Shown here: positions 31,540 to 42,592 of the stretch, one piece after another
Layout of the letters: each line of letters begins with the position of its first letter
Position numbering within the stretch: the stretch's first letter is position 1
Assembly: GCF_015706575.1 (NCBI RefSeq)
Contig: NW_024037047.1
Coordinates: 809,020-873,019, forward strand
Length of the DNA stretch: 64,000 bases
Reading direction: 5' to 3'
Source of the DNA: Patiria miniata
Lineage: Eukaryota > Echinodermata > Asteroidea > Valvatida > Asterinidae
Notes under the pieces: generated by a model
The model's input: the letters and a program-made list of their open reading frames with translations, nothing else
Told to the model about the DNA's origin: nothing
Database searches by the model: none
Translations under genes and position numbers: made by a program

Positions 31540-34133
31540 CAGGTAGTGGTGGGCACGTACGGCTCGACACCCTGGGGACGAGGTTGATCCTGACCCAGAA
31601 AAACCCTCAGGGTAATTATAGGTGGCCTGGTTTGTGGGGTATTTTTTTTCACCCTGCGGCTGTTTTGTGTCGGTGCTTGTATTGCAGTGCTTAGCCGGTG
31701 CAATTCTAGAGCTTTGTTTTGGCCCATGATACATGCATCCCCATCGTCCGGCTTCTTCCTCAAACCTCTAGAGTGAGACAGGCCATTGGTCGGGTTTTTC
31801 TTAGAACATGGCGGCGTCATCGACATAGTCCAGGTCTATGAAGGACTTATCTCCCACTGTTATTCCAAGATCTGACTGACAGCGGTTTAATATCCAGTCG
31901 ATCGCACAGCAGAATAGAGATGGGACGAGAATGCAGCCCTGACGGACGCCTGGGGTGGTGGGAAAGGGGGTTGCGATGTCGTCTCAGACATGCACAGAGG
32001 AAGTACTATACCCTCATGCATGGCCTGGATCAGGTGAAGCAGGAATGGTGGGACTCCGGTAGCTTTCAGGGTACGCCACAGAGCTTTCCATTCTACCGAG
32101 TCGAAGGCTGCCTTGATGTCTACATAGGCAACATGGAGAGGTATCTTGACCTCACGGTGTAGGTCCGACAGAATTCGTAGGGCGAGCATTGCATCCATAG
32201 TTGACTGGCGCCCTGCAAAGCCGGACTGCTGGCATGGGGGCGACGGTGACGGGTAAGTAGTGGTTCCAAGCAAGACAGCAGGACATGGCTGAAAACCATT
32301 CCGGGAACTGACAGCAGATTGATGGGCCTGTAGCTGCTGCATTGGTTTCAATGACCCTTTCCTTTATACAGGCAGATGATGATGCCATCCCTCCATTCGG
32401 CAGGGACCCTACATGAGGACCATACTCTGAGGAAGAGATCACGGAGGGCCGCGCTGTTTGGGGCCGCTGCACACTTGAGCAGTTCAGGGGGAATACCATC
32501 AGGTCCTGCAGCACGTCCGTTCTTGGGTTTTCTAACAGCGCGGCGTACCTCAGCCAGGGTTGGAGCGTCTGAGGAAACATCTGTAGCAGGGCTAGCAGCT
32601 GAAGCCTGTGCGATGAGGTCGGGGCAGTGCATGGCGGGGGTGGTTGAGCATGGAGTTGTAGTGATCTCACCAGCGGGCCAACGTCTCCTCGATCATCTTG
32701 TATGGGGTGCCGTCAGTCTTAGTTATTGGCAAGGTGCTGCATCCCTGTTGTGGGGAGTCACGCATACGCTTGATGACCTGAAAGGATGGGCGCAGGTTGC
32801 TTCTATACGTAACCCTCCTTCAGCGTCGTCAGCGAGATTGCCATATATTTCCTTAAGGTCGCCCTTGGCTTTGGCTTTGAAGACGCCTTTTAGTCTGCGT
32901 GCTTCGAATGTGTTACCACGCAGACGTACATTGCGTTTCTGGTCGAGGATATCCATCGTTTCAGCGGTCAGCCAGGGGCGTCTCTGGTGCCTGCAGGTGC
33001 CGATAGTTTCTGTAGCGTCGGATAGAATAGATGAACAGATGATGGACCGAGCAGACCCAGGGTCTTCCTCGAGGGCACCTTGGGCTTCAAATTTGTTGCT
33101 GACAGCGATGTTGTAATTGGTGGCAACACTAATGTTGTCCAAGAGGGATCTGATATCAAGCTGCTTTGTGTTTGGTTTAGGCGGTTTGCGGTAGGCCTGA
33201 ATTTTGACTGCCCCAACAACTAGTTTGGTGATCCGTGTTTGCTGGGGCCTCCGCACCCCTGAATATCCGGTAAGAGCAGAAGAGTAAATGATCTCTGGTC
33301 AACATGTGGTCGATCTCCTTCCTGGTGTGGCCATCATTGGATAACCATGTCCAGCGGTGGATTCCCTTCCGTCTGAAGAAGGAGCCAGCAATAGACAGGT
33401 TGGCAAGGGAACACATGTTGAGGAGGAGTACCGAGTTGTCTTTAGGTTGTCCAGAGCCGAGGTTCCCAACAACACTTTTGTAGCATATGCGCTCTTTCCC
33501 ACTGACAGAATTCAGGTCTCCTATGACTACGAGTTCATCATGAGGTGGAGTAGAATGGATGAACGGTTCCAGATGGTTATAAAAGTCATTCTTGTCGGCA
33601 ACAGAGGCTAACTCAGTCGGTGCATAGACCACGATGATGGTAAACGAGAACCATGTCTGTGGCAGAGCCAAGCGCGGAGGATCCGGTTTGAGACTGGTGT
33701 CCATTGAACAAGGGAATGGCTAACCTTGTTGTTAAGGAGCAAGGCAACTCCCTCCCTGCGGCCTAGGCTACCTGAATGATACATCGTATCCTGGGCCCAA
33801 TTTCATAGCACTGCTTAACAGTAAGCAGAAAAGTTATGCTTACTATAGCAGAAAATCATGCTGCTGCTAAAGCACTATTTCATGCCGTGAATGTGCTTAC
33901 AGTTGCACGCACATGGAGATTTATATTGTTACGTCACTGATTTAAGCAAAGTTTTCTTCTGAGGTTAAGCCTGCTTTTATTGTGCTTACTGCTTAACGGT
34001 CCCTATGAAATAGATGGAGGCTCGGTAAGCACAAAGTCGGCTGTTAAGCAGCGCTATGAAATTGGGCCCTGGTCGACACGACGTTCACCGCTTCCTGGGA
34101 TGCGAGCTTCGGTGCGGCCAGCGATGCTTATCT
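31540..34133 (-). pseudogene. Decayed LINE with endonuclease and RT
   Basis: Read on the minus strand, 34133-34075 gives EARIPGSGE, and after a MITE insertion 33785-33700 gives SLGRREGVALLLN. 33704-33240 is the APE-type endonuclease (VVYAPTE, VIGDLNSV, KEIDHMLTRD, NTDH). 33250-32700 is a linker (RPWLTAETMDILDQKRN). RT follows with NGRAAGPDGIPPELLK, then AYVDIKAAFDSVEWKALW, and DLDYVDDAAM near 31810-31840. Several frameshifts and stops split it, so it cannot be functional. The clade is not assigned; the RTE or CR1 groups are possible. Upstream ORF1 was not seen. Confidence 0.85.
33790..34072 (+). mobile_element. GGGCCC-ended MITE, copy 2, inside the LINE
   Basis: The inverted ends are about 32 bp (CCTGGGCCCAATTTCATAGC and its complement). 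It interrupts the LINE endonuclease coding region, whose conserved residues resume on both sides, so it inserted after the LINE. It is the same family as 10809-11082 in reverse. Confidence 0.8.
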
Positions 34134-35619
34134 AGTAGCGCGACAGTTGACATCAATCATTATGCATAATATTACACATCGTGACAAATCACTGGAGGCA
34201 ATTTCAATGTAATGCGCATGTCGTATTACTAGAGTTATTTCTTTTTGGTTTTCAAAAGTGAAGCGTCTGTGTTGATGCTACGTTAGTAGCGGTAACCACT
34301 ATCTATGTGGTGCGCCCTCTATTGAGTTTCTTTTAAAGTAGACCATTATAGGCGCGCTTGTCTTCTTGCGACCACTAAAGCCGGCGCCCTTTTGGACAGA
34401 AAGTTTAGGTCACAAAAGTGTGCGGATAAAATTCCCTTGCAAAAAACTGAAACAAACGAACTTCTAACTAAGTGAAACAGGTGTTTCTTCTTTGCAAAAG
34501 GAATGTGTTGCTTTTGTTCCATGAACAGTGACTATTAAAACGTAAAACAATATAATGTTTCAGTCATGCATATTATTTGTATTGTTTGATTTTTTGAGAT
34601 GGTTTCTCATGGAATTGAATCTCCTCACGTTTCACATTTCTGACAAAACACTGGACGAAGATCATTTAATACACTTGGGTTTTTTTTAGTTATTGCCAAA
34701 ACAACGAGTGTATTGATCATTTTGTTCAATGTGGTCCCTTGCTGTGCTGATACGAAACAGCGCAGAATCGAATACACAGAGCGCCGCCTTGCGACGCTCA
34801 GGAACAAGGTGGTAATATTTTGTTTTGGGTTTTCACTGAATATTGAAGATAACGACCTCCAGGACAATTATCTTTTCAATTTTACCCAAAGATACCCGTG
34901 TCGTTGTTTTAATATTCCCCTCTCCCAAAACCACTTTCGAAAGCTTTGCCAATCAGTGGACCCGGGTCTAAGTGTACCAGCCCACCCCCCCCCCCCTTCC
35001 CGTCTCCATGCGAAATAACTCCACAAGGTATGGTGGGAGGGGGGGTTCGAACAAAATCGCCCGAGTTTGAAGCCACAAGCCACAATTACTTGATCTATAT
35101 TAATACTCCAACAATCAATCCCAATTTAATTTTAAGGCCGCAATGATCTCTTTATCAGTCGGATAGTTGCCATATGTTGCACTTTTCTCCTTTTTCTTAT
35201 AAGTAAATCTGTTAACGTAAAAGGCATTTAGTTGTTTTGTTTTGTTTTCAATAGAAACTAAGACACAATTTATTATTTTGTAAGAATGTTGACTGTTGCT
35301 ACTGCAAGTAACAACTCGGGGATTGACTCTATACGTGTACATTGATGAATCACGCTGCCTATTTCGCCGCTAGAAACGAGACAATTGTCCAGATTTACAT
35401 TATATTAAATACATCATGCAAATCTGCAGTACATTTACGTCCGTGGAGTCCTACCTCAGGTAAATGAGCTCCAGAAAAAAAACAGGCAGTAACGACGAAA
35501 CAGGTAGGGCGTATGGACATGCGCAGTCTGGAAGAAACGGTCACGCGCACGTTCTAACCAACTTTGTGCACCGACGGTTGTTGATCGCTAGACTACACCT
35601 TTGCTCTACGACACATTTA

Positions 35620-35812
35620 GGGTGCGTTCAGCGTGTTATTCTTGCTACTCCCGAGTGCAGGAAATTGTTGCGTGCCGCATTACTCTCGGTGCAGGTGTAT
35701 ACTTCCGGTATGACGGAGAGCATACTCTTGCTAACCCCCGGATCGTACTTCTGCCGTTTGTGCGCTCAGGAGTATACTCGTGTTAACACGAGTAGCACGC
35801 TCGAACGCACCC
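35620..35812. mobile_element. PIF/Harbinger-type MITE with a known empty site
   Basis: The 193-bp element has termini GGGTGCGTTC and GAACGCACCC and a 3-bp duplication TTA (35617-35619, 35813-35815). The paralogous site in unit A near 13845 reads straight through (CACATTTAAACAAAAG) without it. The target site is therefore confirmed, and insertion came after the duplication. Confidence 0.85.
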
Positions 35813-36049
35813 TTAAACAAAAGTCTAAAGTCGGAAAACATTTTGCTTTTTACCTGTCAAAGAACGATCAGTATATCAGTGTTCACTCGGAAGAGAGTGA
35901 TGTAGACATTTTTTTTTTTTGCTCTTACATTGAAGAGAAGAGGTATATGTAGCTGTTGACCAAGCTAACGACATACACTCGTTGAAGAAGCGCCACGTGT
36001 AAACCAGATCGAAGACTTACCTTTAGCAACTTTTAGCAAGACAGTGTCA

Positions 36050-37294
36050 ATGGCAGATACTAATGGGTCGTCTGTGACCTGGCCGTTCATTAGTAAGTTG
36101 GAGGTAACACGATGGGCAGGGTTTACATTATGGCTGACCACTTTCTGCCTGGGTGTGCCCGCTAACCTTATGATCCTAGGTGTATGCTGCTCTAGAAGGA
36201 TCCGTACAACCACACAGATCTTCATCGCAGCACTGGCTACGGCCGATCTACTCATCTGTCTGCTTCGGCTTGTAGACGCGATAGCCATAGCCTCTGTGTC
36301 TCAATACCTCGACTACGACTCGGAAAGTGTCGTTTATTTCCTCAGTATAGGCTTGCTCTACACGACGGCCTTACTGAGTACAGCTATGGCTTTTGACCGC
36401 TTTGATACTGTCTGTCGCTCCCTCAATCGCCTTGTGACAATCAAACGAGCTAAGTTCATCGCCGCTGCCTGCTTCGTGGCTGGGTATATCGGAGTCATAC
36501 CCGAAGCTGCTTACAAAGTGCAGCAAGGCTTAGCCCTGCATCACCACAAAATTGAAAGGTTTCATCTCGCACTCTTGAAGTTCCTCCCGATTTGTATGTA
36601 CATTCTGTCACTCACTGCGGTAACCATCCTGTACTCGGCCATTTTTATCTTCCTCCACAAACGCGAAAAGACCGTAGCACCAGAACTTACTCAACATCGT
36701 CGCCGTGTTCGCGCCATCAGTGATCGCATGCAACGCGAGGTTGCTCCATCAACCTCAGCTCCCCTCGGTACCTTTCATGAAGGTCACTCTGATTCTACCG
36801 ACGCTAGCGGATCTGAAGGAGTCAAGAATGGCGCCAGAGGTGCTTTGGGTTACCTATCAACAAATACCAGCCGAGTTGGTGTCATCCAGGTAGGCACCAA
36901 TACGCAGCCATTGGCGAGTAGCTCACGCGCGAATCATCAAGAAGCTAGGAGGTTCAGCAGACCAGGAGCTGGTATCCACCACCCCACCGCACAGGGTAGA
37001 GCACAACGTCCCAACAGAGACCAGTCTCGTATTACCAGGATGCTTCTCATAACTACCTTCATGCTCTTCATCCTTTGGCTGCCTATCTTAATCATCAAGA
37101 TCTACGCGTTAGGGAGCCTGTACGTAGACTTCTTCAAGTCCTCCCACCACGCAAACGTTATAGCTGCGATGCTTTTTTTCCGTGACGTCGTGTATCTCAA
37201 CAGCGTCATTAACGTGTTTGTCTATGGTTTGGCAAATAAGCGCTTTCGTGAGGATTGCAACGCGATTGTGCGAAAGTTACGGCAGCGATTTTAA
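36050..37294 (+). CDS. Class A (rhodopsin-like) GPCR, copy 2
   Basis: This single-exon frame of 414 residues is a close paralogue of 14069-15322. Its ATG is at the same place (MADTNGSSVTW). It keeps ALATADLL in TM2, the DRF motif after TM3, LWLP in TM6 and NVFVYGLANKRFR in TM7. Differences cluster in the second extracellular loop and the third intracellular loop, which is a few residues shorter. It has no premature stop, so both copies are probably functional. The ligand is unknown. Confidence 0.9.
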   Translation: MADTNGSSVTWPFISKLEVTRWAGFTLWLTTFCLGVPANLMILGVCCSRRIRTTTQIFIAALATADLLICLLRLVDAIAIASVSQYLDYDSESVVYFLSIGLLYTTALLSTAMAFDRFDTVCRSLNRLVTIKRAKFIAAACFVAGYIGVIPEAAYKVQQGLALHHHKIERFHLALLKFLPICMYILSLTAVTILYSAIFIFLHKREKTVAPELTQHRRRVRAISDRMQREVAPSTSAPLGTFHEGHSDSTDASGSEGVKNGARGALGYLSTNTSRVGVIQVGTNTQPLASSSRANHQEARRFSRPGAGIHHPTAQGRAQRPNRDQSRITRMLLITTFMLFILWLPILIIKIYALGSLYVDFFKSSHHANVIAAMLFFRDVVYLNSVINVFVYGLANKRFREDCNAIVRKLRQRF

Positions 37295-37326
37295 AAGTTA
37301 GTATATATACCAATTGCGTCTATCCA

Positions 37327-37853
37327 AAATGTGACCGACCAATGTATTATTGTTATAAAAGGTTTACTTAGTTTAAAGATAATAATGACACTTAACCCCC
37401 CGCAAAATTATTCCTTCGGATACGTTGTCATTTTTAAGAAAACAATAAAATAAAAGTCATTCCCAAAGATATGTGAAGTGACACATTCCTGGAAATTTCC
37501 GTTTGCATTTGGTTTGTAATTGGGCGGAATCCATGAATGGGCGCGAGAGCATTGACACGACGCACACGCGCTATTATTAGCAAGAAATGGCGGTTCTGTG
37601 AGTGACATCACGAAGTAACAATCGCCTGAATGAGAATCATGTCCCGAATGCCGATTTCGGGATTGTGTCATGACTCAGCAAGTTTTGAATTGAAGTCGGG
37701 AATATTGAGTTTTCTCAATATGTGCAGCTTTCACAGAGCTAATGCTTCATCAGGTTAGTTGTTAATACACCTGTCTTTAGACCTGAGTACTTTTGTTGCT
37801 TCAAACCAAACAAAAAATGCACACATGACAAATGCTCTACTCTACCTTAAAGT
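37327..37853. mobile_element. Degenerate TTAA-type MITE 3' of GPCR2
   Basis: It shares the order TATCCAAAA, GTCATTTTAAGAAA, ATTGACAC..CACACGCG, CATCAGGTTAGTTGTTAA and CTTTTGTTGCTTCAAAC with the family at 57455-57911. Its right end CTCTACCTTAAAG matches that family's terminus. A more decayed paralogue lies at about 15340-15620 in unit A. Confidence 0.6.
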
Positions 37854-38094
37854 AATTGGGGGTCAGGATTGTTTGATTTAAATCATTTGATTGCAGAAAG
37901 TTGTCAATGTTTCTATTTTTGGAACGTTTTGTCAATTCTACGGGGTTTTTTTTTATACCAAAAAGGTATTTATGAATGGGTTGGAGTCTGGACGCTGATA
38001 CTCACCCTCGCCTTCGGCTTGGGTAATTATCAGAATCCTGAGACTCCAACCCTTGTCTTAAACACAGTGTTTATTAACGGCAAACTACATATGT

Positions 38095-38370
38095 ATTACC
38101 TTAATAAAAACCTTAATGTATGTTTATTGGTTCAAGGTGGAAAATCTTATCTAAACGTGTACATTGCTGACGGTCTTTGTATGAAAGCGAGATCTTGTAA
38201 ATGCTTGGGAGTTAATGTTATTGTCAAAACGGCCAGTTAGGGCCCACACGCGTTGAAAACGTAAGGAAAACAGTTTCGTCTAAATTGGGTCTGTTATACA
38301 TCATTTGCGATTATGTTCCCCAAAGTAGCTTGCATATACTTTTTGTAAGCTTAGTTTTGCCAACTGTAGA
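38095..38370 (+). pseudogene. LINE fossil fragment, paralogue of 17740-18010
   Basis: One frame reads GGKSYLNVYIADG and then SCKCLGVNV, the region after the RT catalytic box. It aligns with 17740-18010, including the CCCCAAAGTAGC word. Only this 3' piece remains in unit B. Confidence 0.6.
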
Positions 38371-39554
38371 CTACAGTAACTGTCATGTCACGTTACATTA
38401 AAGGTGATTTTTTTTTCGAAAGCCTATATCTCTATAACCTCCAGTCCGAGTTAACTTGGTATGAACCTGGACCAGGATGTGTTATAGACGAAAAATGAAG
38501 TGACGTTATGATGACGTCATCTCATCTCATGTGATGTCACATTAAAGATGCATTTTAAGGCCTATATTTTAAGAACTAGTAGTTGATTTGATTGTAACTT
38601 GGAATGTACCTAGAACGGGATGTGTTGTAGATGAAAGTTTGAGTGACGTCATAAGATGTAACCACATGTGTGATGTCACATAAAAGGTGCGTTATAAAAG
38701 GCCTATATCTACGGAACTATAAAAGTGCAATTTGTTTCCAAAGGTTCAATTTTCAAGTTCCGCTTATTTTAATGCCTTTTGTCACTACGACGCAACGACA
38801 ATAATTGTAGCCCAATTGGGGATATTCCAGGACGTAATGTCCCTTTAATATGCCCAAAGCATCACATTATCGTTAACGATATCCCCTAGCAACAGATATC
38901 GTTAACGCTAGCTTAGCTAAATTTGAAACTGTCTGGAAAAACCGTAATTTTAAACATTGAAAGTGCACTAAATCTATATTCCTTGACAAATTTGAATATA
39001 AGTATCGGTGAATTGGACAATGTTTAATTTCGTCTATTGTCAGACAAATTCAAATTAGTCCAAGCAAATTAGAACAATGAGTACACGTTTTCGACCCGGT
39101 GTATTCCATTTCGTCTCGTCCACGCCGAATCGTGTTATTCAGAAATCAAAGTCGTCTAATTGATTTATATGAGACGAATTTGATCTGTGAATGCTGCCAT
39201 TCTACAACAGCTTAGACGAATTTGATCTGTAATGACGAATATTCTCGACCCGGTGACTAAAGAGGACGACCAAACTTTTGAAATTGAAATGGTTAATGAC
39301 TAAATTTGTTTGGTTAAAAGCGTGTGAAATTTGTTGTGGACGAAATTAAATGATAGAGTTGGTGAATTTGAGTGAAAAAAATCTCTTAAAATAGCCGGGA
39401 AAACCTGAGTATCATGTGCTATTTTCACAAAGTATTATTAAAACTTAAAGGTAGGTGTAGCTGACACACGGCAACGTTTTATTTTTTTTTTATTCTGAAA
39501 ATTCAAAACAAAAAGGGGTCCTCATCACCCCTCTTTTATGGCATTGCCCCCGTT

Positions 39555-39603
39555 GCCCCCCCCCTCCCCCTCCCCCTCCCCCTCCCCCTCCCCCTCCCCC
39601 TCC
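39555..39603 (+). repeat. (CCCCCT)n microsatellite
   Basis: About eight uninterrupted CCCCCT units. Length calls in assemblies are often unreliable for such tracts. Confidence 0.9.
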
Positions 39604-39810
39604 CAATTCCATCCATTATGCTCTTTTGGCAGTTGAAAGGTTCTGGTTGGCTACACTGTGATCAATGTTGAATGCAAATTGTTGAGTCATGCATGGATGC
39701 AAGGCACGTTGCATATTCCAACAGATGGTTTAAAGAAGTAGTATCAGATAGTACATTATAAAAGTTACATGTACAATCAGTATACTTCGTTGCTTGAAGA
39801 GAAATAACAC

Positions 39811-39905
39811 TAAAGGCCAAAAAAGTCTCCGGTTTCTGGTCTGCGCGCGCATCGCCGTAGCCATGCGCGTCGGCAAAATTAAAAAGTATTTTTTTTTTTC
39901 AATGT
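39811..39905 (+). mobile_element. Partial PIF/Harbinger-type MITE
   Basis: TAAAGGCCAAAAAAGTCTCCGG and the following GTCTGCGCGCGCAT and CATGCGCGTCGGC words match one end of the elements at 42983-43360 and 55843-56222. The other end is missing. Confidence 0.55.
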
Positions 39906-41270
39906 AAGATGATGTCTCAAAACCGCCAAACTCACTGGTTTGACTGGAATCCTGCTGCTGCACAATTTTAACGTGTGTTTAGATGGGGTTGCGATCCAGT
40001 ATTAGCTTTATGTGGCCTCTCTGGGCTCTTGCACTAAATTTAGTCGGGCTCCATTAAATTTTGCAGACGGTGTTGCCAGAATTTTGGACATTTTGATGTC
40101 CAGTAAACTTTGTTTTATTTAGTGATTCGCTGTTGTGTATCACACCAGTATCAGCCAACTTCAAACTTTTCTCACAAATGTTTTCCATGAGCAAATTTTT
40201 GGGTTCGCACTCGGACAAATATGAACAGTGTCTTACTGAAATGTCATCAGAAAGCGCCCTCATGTCAGGAAAAGCATGGACAAATTGTAAATGTTTAAAG
40301 AAGTGCACTTTTCAGTAGAATTAACCAAAAGGGGATGTCATTTAGTTTTTATACACTTAAGAGGATTAGAAAGTAGCAAAAAAATAAGTTCCTATGAAAT
40401 ATTCACCTCATGGGCCCTTTAAAAAAGTGCTTTCGTCCCGTGGGCACGAGGCCTAAAGAAATCAGCAGGGCTCATTCCGCACGAGTGCCAAGAAATAACT
40501 GTGTGCTTCAGGGGTATCGGCGCCAGCACAAATGATTTCACCGTGCAACGGACAGTCACGTTGACCGGGGATTGTACTACAAGCCCGGGCCGTCCCACGC
40601 GAAAATCACGCTGCACTATTTCGGTCAGTGTCAAACAGTGCAACATTCTCGTCAAGACTGCTTGTACTTCAAAGATAGCGACAGCAATATTTTCAATTCT
40701 CGATAATTATTAATTTATAAATACGGAAGCCGGTTCGTGCCAGGGAAAAAGCGAAACTAAAACTACGGCAATAGTTTTGTGAAATAACGCAATAGTCTGG
40801 CGAAACAATGCAGTAATTTTGCGAAATAAACATGAATAAAAAAAACCGGCCGAAACAGCCATGTGTTTGTCACCTACAAACACACGTCTAGTTTTATCTA
40901 AATTTGTGGTGATCCACGGAGTTGATGAACTTTGTTGCCACTAGGATCTGAATGTGAAGTTCCCGTGTTTTCTTCCAACCGGGGTTTTTCACGGGGTTTT
41001 CGCCCCTCCCGTCATCAGCATTAAACATTTAATTGCACAAAATATACACATTCTTTGTGATCACTTAGCTCACTTGCATAATGCTTGTTTGGCGATGCTG
41101 TTTAATAGCTGTAATAGTTTAACAATAGTTATAATAGTTGTGTAACCATTATGCATTAATGCCTTATGCTATATTTGTATAACTGTATGAAGGCCTATTC
41201 ATTAGAAGTGTATGCAGGCAATGGAAAAAAAAAACTGTTCGGGTATCCCCGGGTAAACAAATGTAAGATA
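39906..41270. other. Unit B stretch without a gene
   Basis: Small open frames on both strands (for example 40419-40655) have no recognised domain or splice context. GC-richer sequence at 40430-40620 is not explained by any repeat I recognised. Confidence 0.4.
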
Positions 41271-42444
41271 AATGATTTGGCATCAACCAAAAAAAGCTAT
41301 CAGAACAATTGACACAGTGGTGCATATTGTTAAGGACTGCAGTAAAAAAAAAATCCGTTTACGATTTTGAATGAAAAATGTTGAAAGTAGCCGGGAAAAC
41401 CTAGAAATAAACAGTTAGGCTATGCGCCACCATGTGTAATGGCTGCCACTTATGCGAAATCGGATAAAGTATAGATTACTGTAAAAAAAAAAATATGTTA
41501 AAAATTGGCACTGCATGCAAGATTAAAAAAAAATCACAAAGATGGTGTTTTCATTGTGATATTTTTATTGTGATAGGCTACTTGATATTGTGTAATGTGA
41601 TGTTATTAATTCTGGGGATTGGGAAGATTACCCCCCCCCCCCCCTCCCCAACCATCTCTTTTTGAACCCCCCCCCCCCCCTTGCCAATTATTGTTGACGA
41701 AGTCGCCCAAACACTCTTCATTATACTTTCAACATGACGACCATAACTGAAAAGGTCACGCAGAAAACGGTTTTTAAACAGAAAGGAAAAATCATCCAAT
41801 ACTAAAGTCACGTTTTTGTCATGGTAGTGCAATACCACTATTTTGTTTAGCGCGCCCCTTTTCGACTGAAATTGTTAGATGACAAAAATATGCGGGTAAA
41901 ATGCCCTTGCAAAAAAAAATAATAGTGAAACAAAGAACTTCCAATCCAATAAATTTATTTTTAGGGTCATTTTGTTTTAAATGTTTGACGGTTTCTCACG
42001 AAATTGATTTCCTAATGTACCACCAAGACCGATCAGTGGACGAAATTGCAACTTATTACAACTAGTATCTCTGTGGTCATTTGCCCAGACTACGAGTGTA
42101 GATTATTGTATCAAAATATCATCATGGCAAAATAGTGGAGGGATCGTTTTTCAAGATGGCTACTTTTCCGGTTTGGAAAAATAGGGGTCTTCTTTGGGAG
42201 AACATTTCTCGAAAAGTCAATGGTCAACCCACCAAAAACTGAAAAGAATATGCAAGATGACATGTTGATCATCAGTTTTTTGTGCAGCTTAAATACCTGT
42301 GGGGGTTTTGAGTATTTTTAAAGAATTTTTGAAATATGGGCATTTAGCACTGCCGGAGTTCTAATGCAGGGGTGCCTCCATGAACCGCATGCACGAACTT
42401 ACATGTGAACAGCGCCACCTAGTGTCAAGTGACTTATGCTAAAG

Positions 42445-42592
42445 ATGGCGGCGCCCATGAATACGACAACGAGTACAAGTTTCCAGAAGAAAACAAGGGG
42501 GAAAGTAGCGCAAATACCAGGGGCCCGCCCTTCATTGCAGAATGGACAGCTACTCGTTTCAACCGGGGTGCCGTCCCTAGATTTTCTTGTGG
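42445..42592 (+). CDS. ELP4: ELP4 coding exon 1
   Basis: It reads [16 protein letters not shown] and later [20 protein letters not shown], close to the human N-terminus. It ends GTGG|gtaagt, leaving one base for the next exon. Confidence 0.93.

Larger units (their letters stand above)
13395..34750 (+). repeat. Tandem duplication unit A (GPCR1 unit)
   Basis: Unit A matches unit B (35165-42120) in the same order. The GPCR upstream region begins near 13395 and 35165, then come the GPCR, its 3' flank, the 15760 segment (matching 39645), a LINE piece at 17740-18270 (matching 38100-38765) and the 19080-19340 segment (matching 41500-41740). The tail at about 34380-34740 matches 41857-42120, right after unit B. 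Removing the LTR element and other later insertions restores a direct tandem array. Limits are approximate and identity is uneven. Confidence 0.7.
35165..42120 (+). repeat. Tandem duplication unit B (GPCR2 unit)
   Basis: It is collinear with unit A from its GPCR upstream region to the tail at 41857-42120, which matches 34380-34740 just left of this unit. It lacks the LTR element, the 16698 T2-like MITE and most of the 17250 LINE fossil. It ends about 320 bp before the ELP4 start codon. Confidence 0.7.

Noticed and set aside
32376-33116. 246-residue plus-strand frame
   Set aside because: It is the shadow of the minus-strand LINE endonuclease and RT sequence.
35464-35952. 162-residue open frame upstream of GPCR2
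   Set aside because: A third of it is the 193-bp MITE at 35620-35812. Unit A has no equivalent frame.
40419-40655. Minus-strand frame of 78 residues in GC-richer sequence
   Set aside because: No start context, domain or splice signals. Kept only as an unexplained GC-rich patch.
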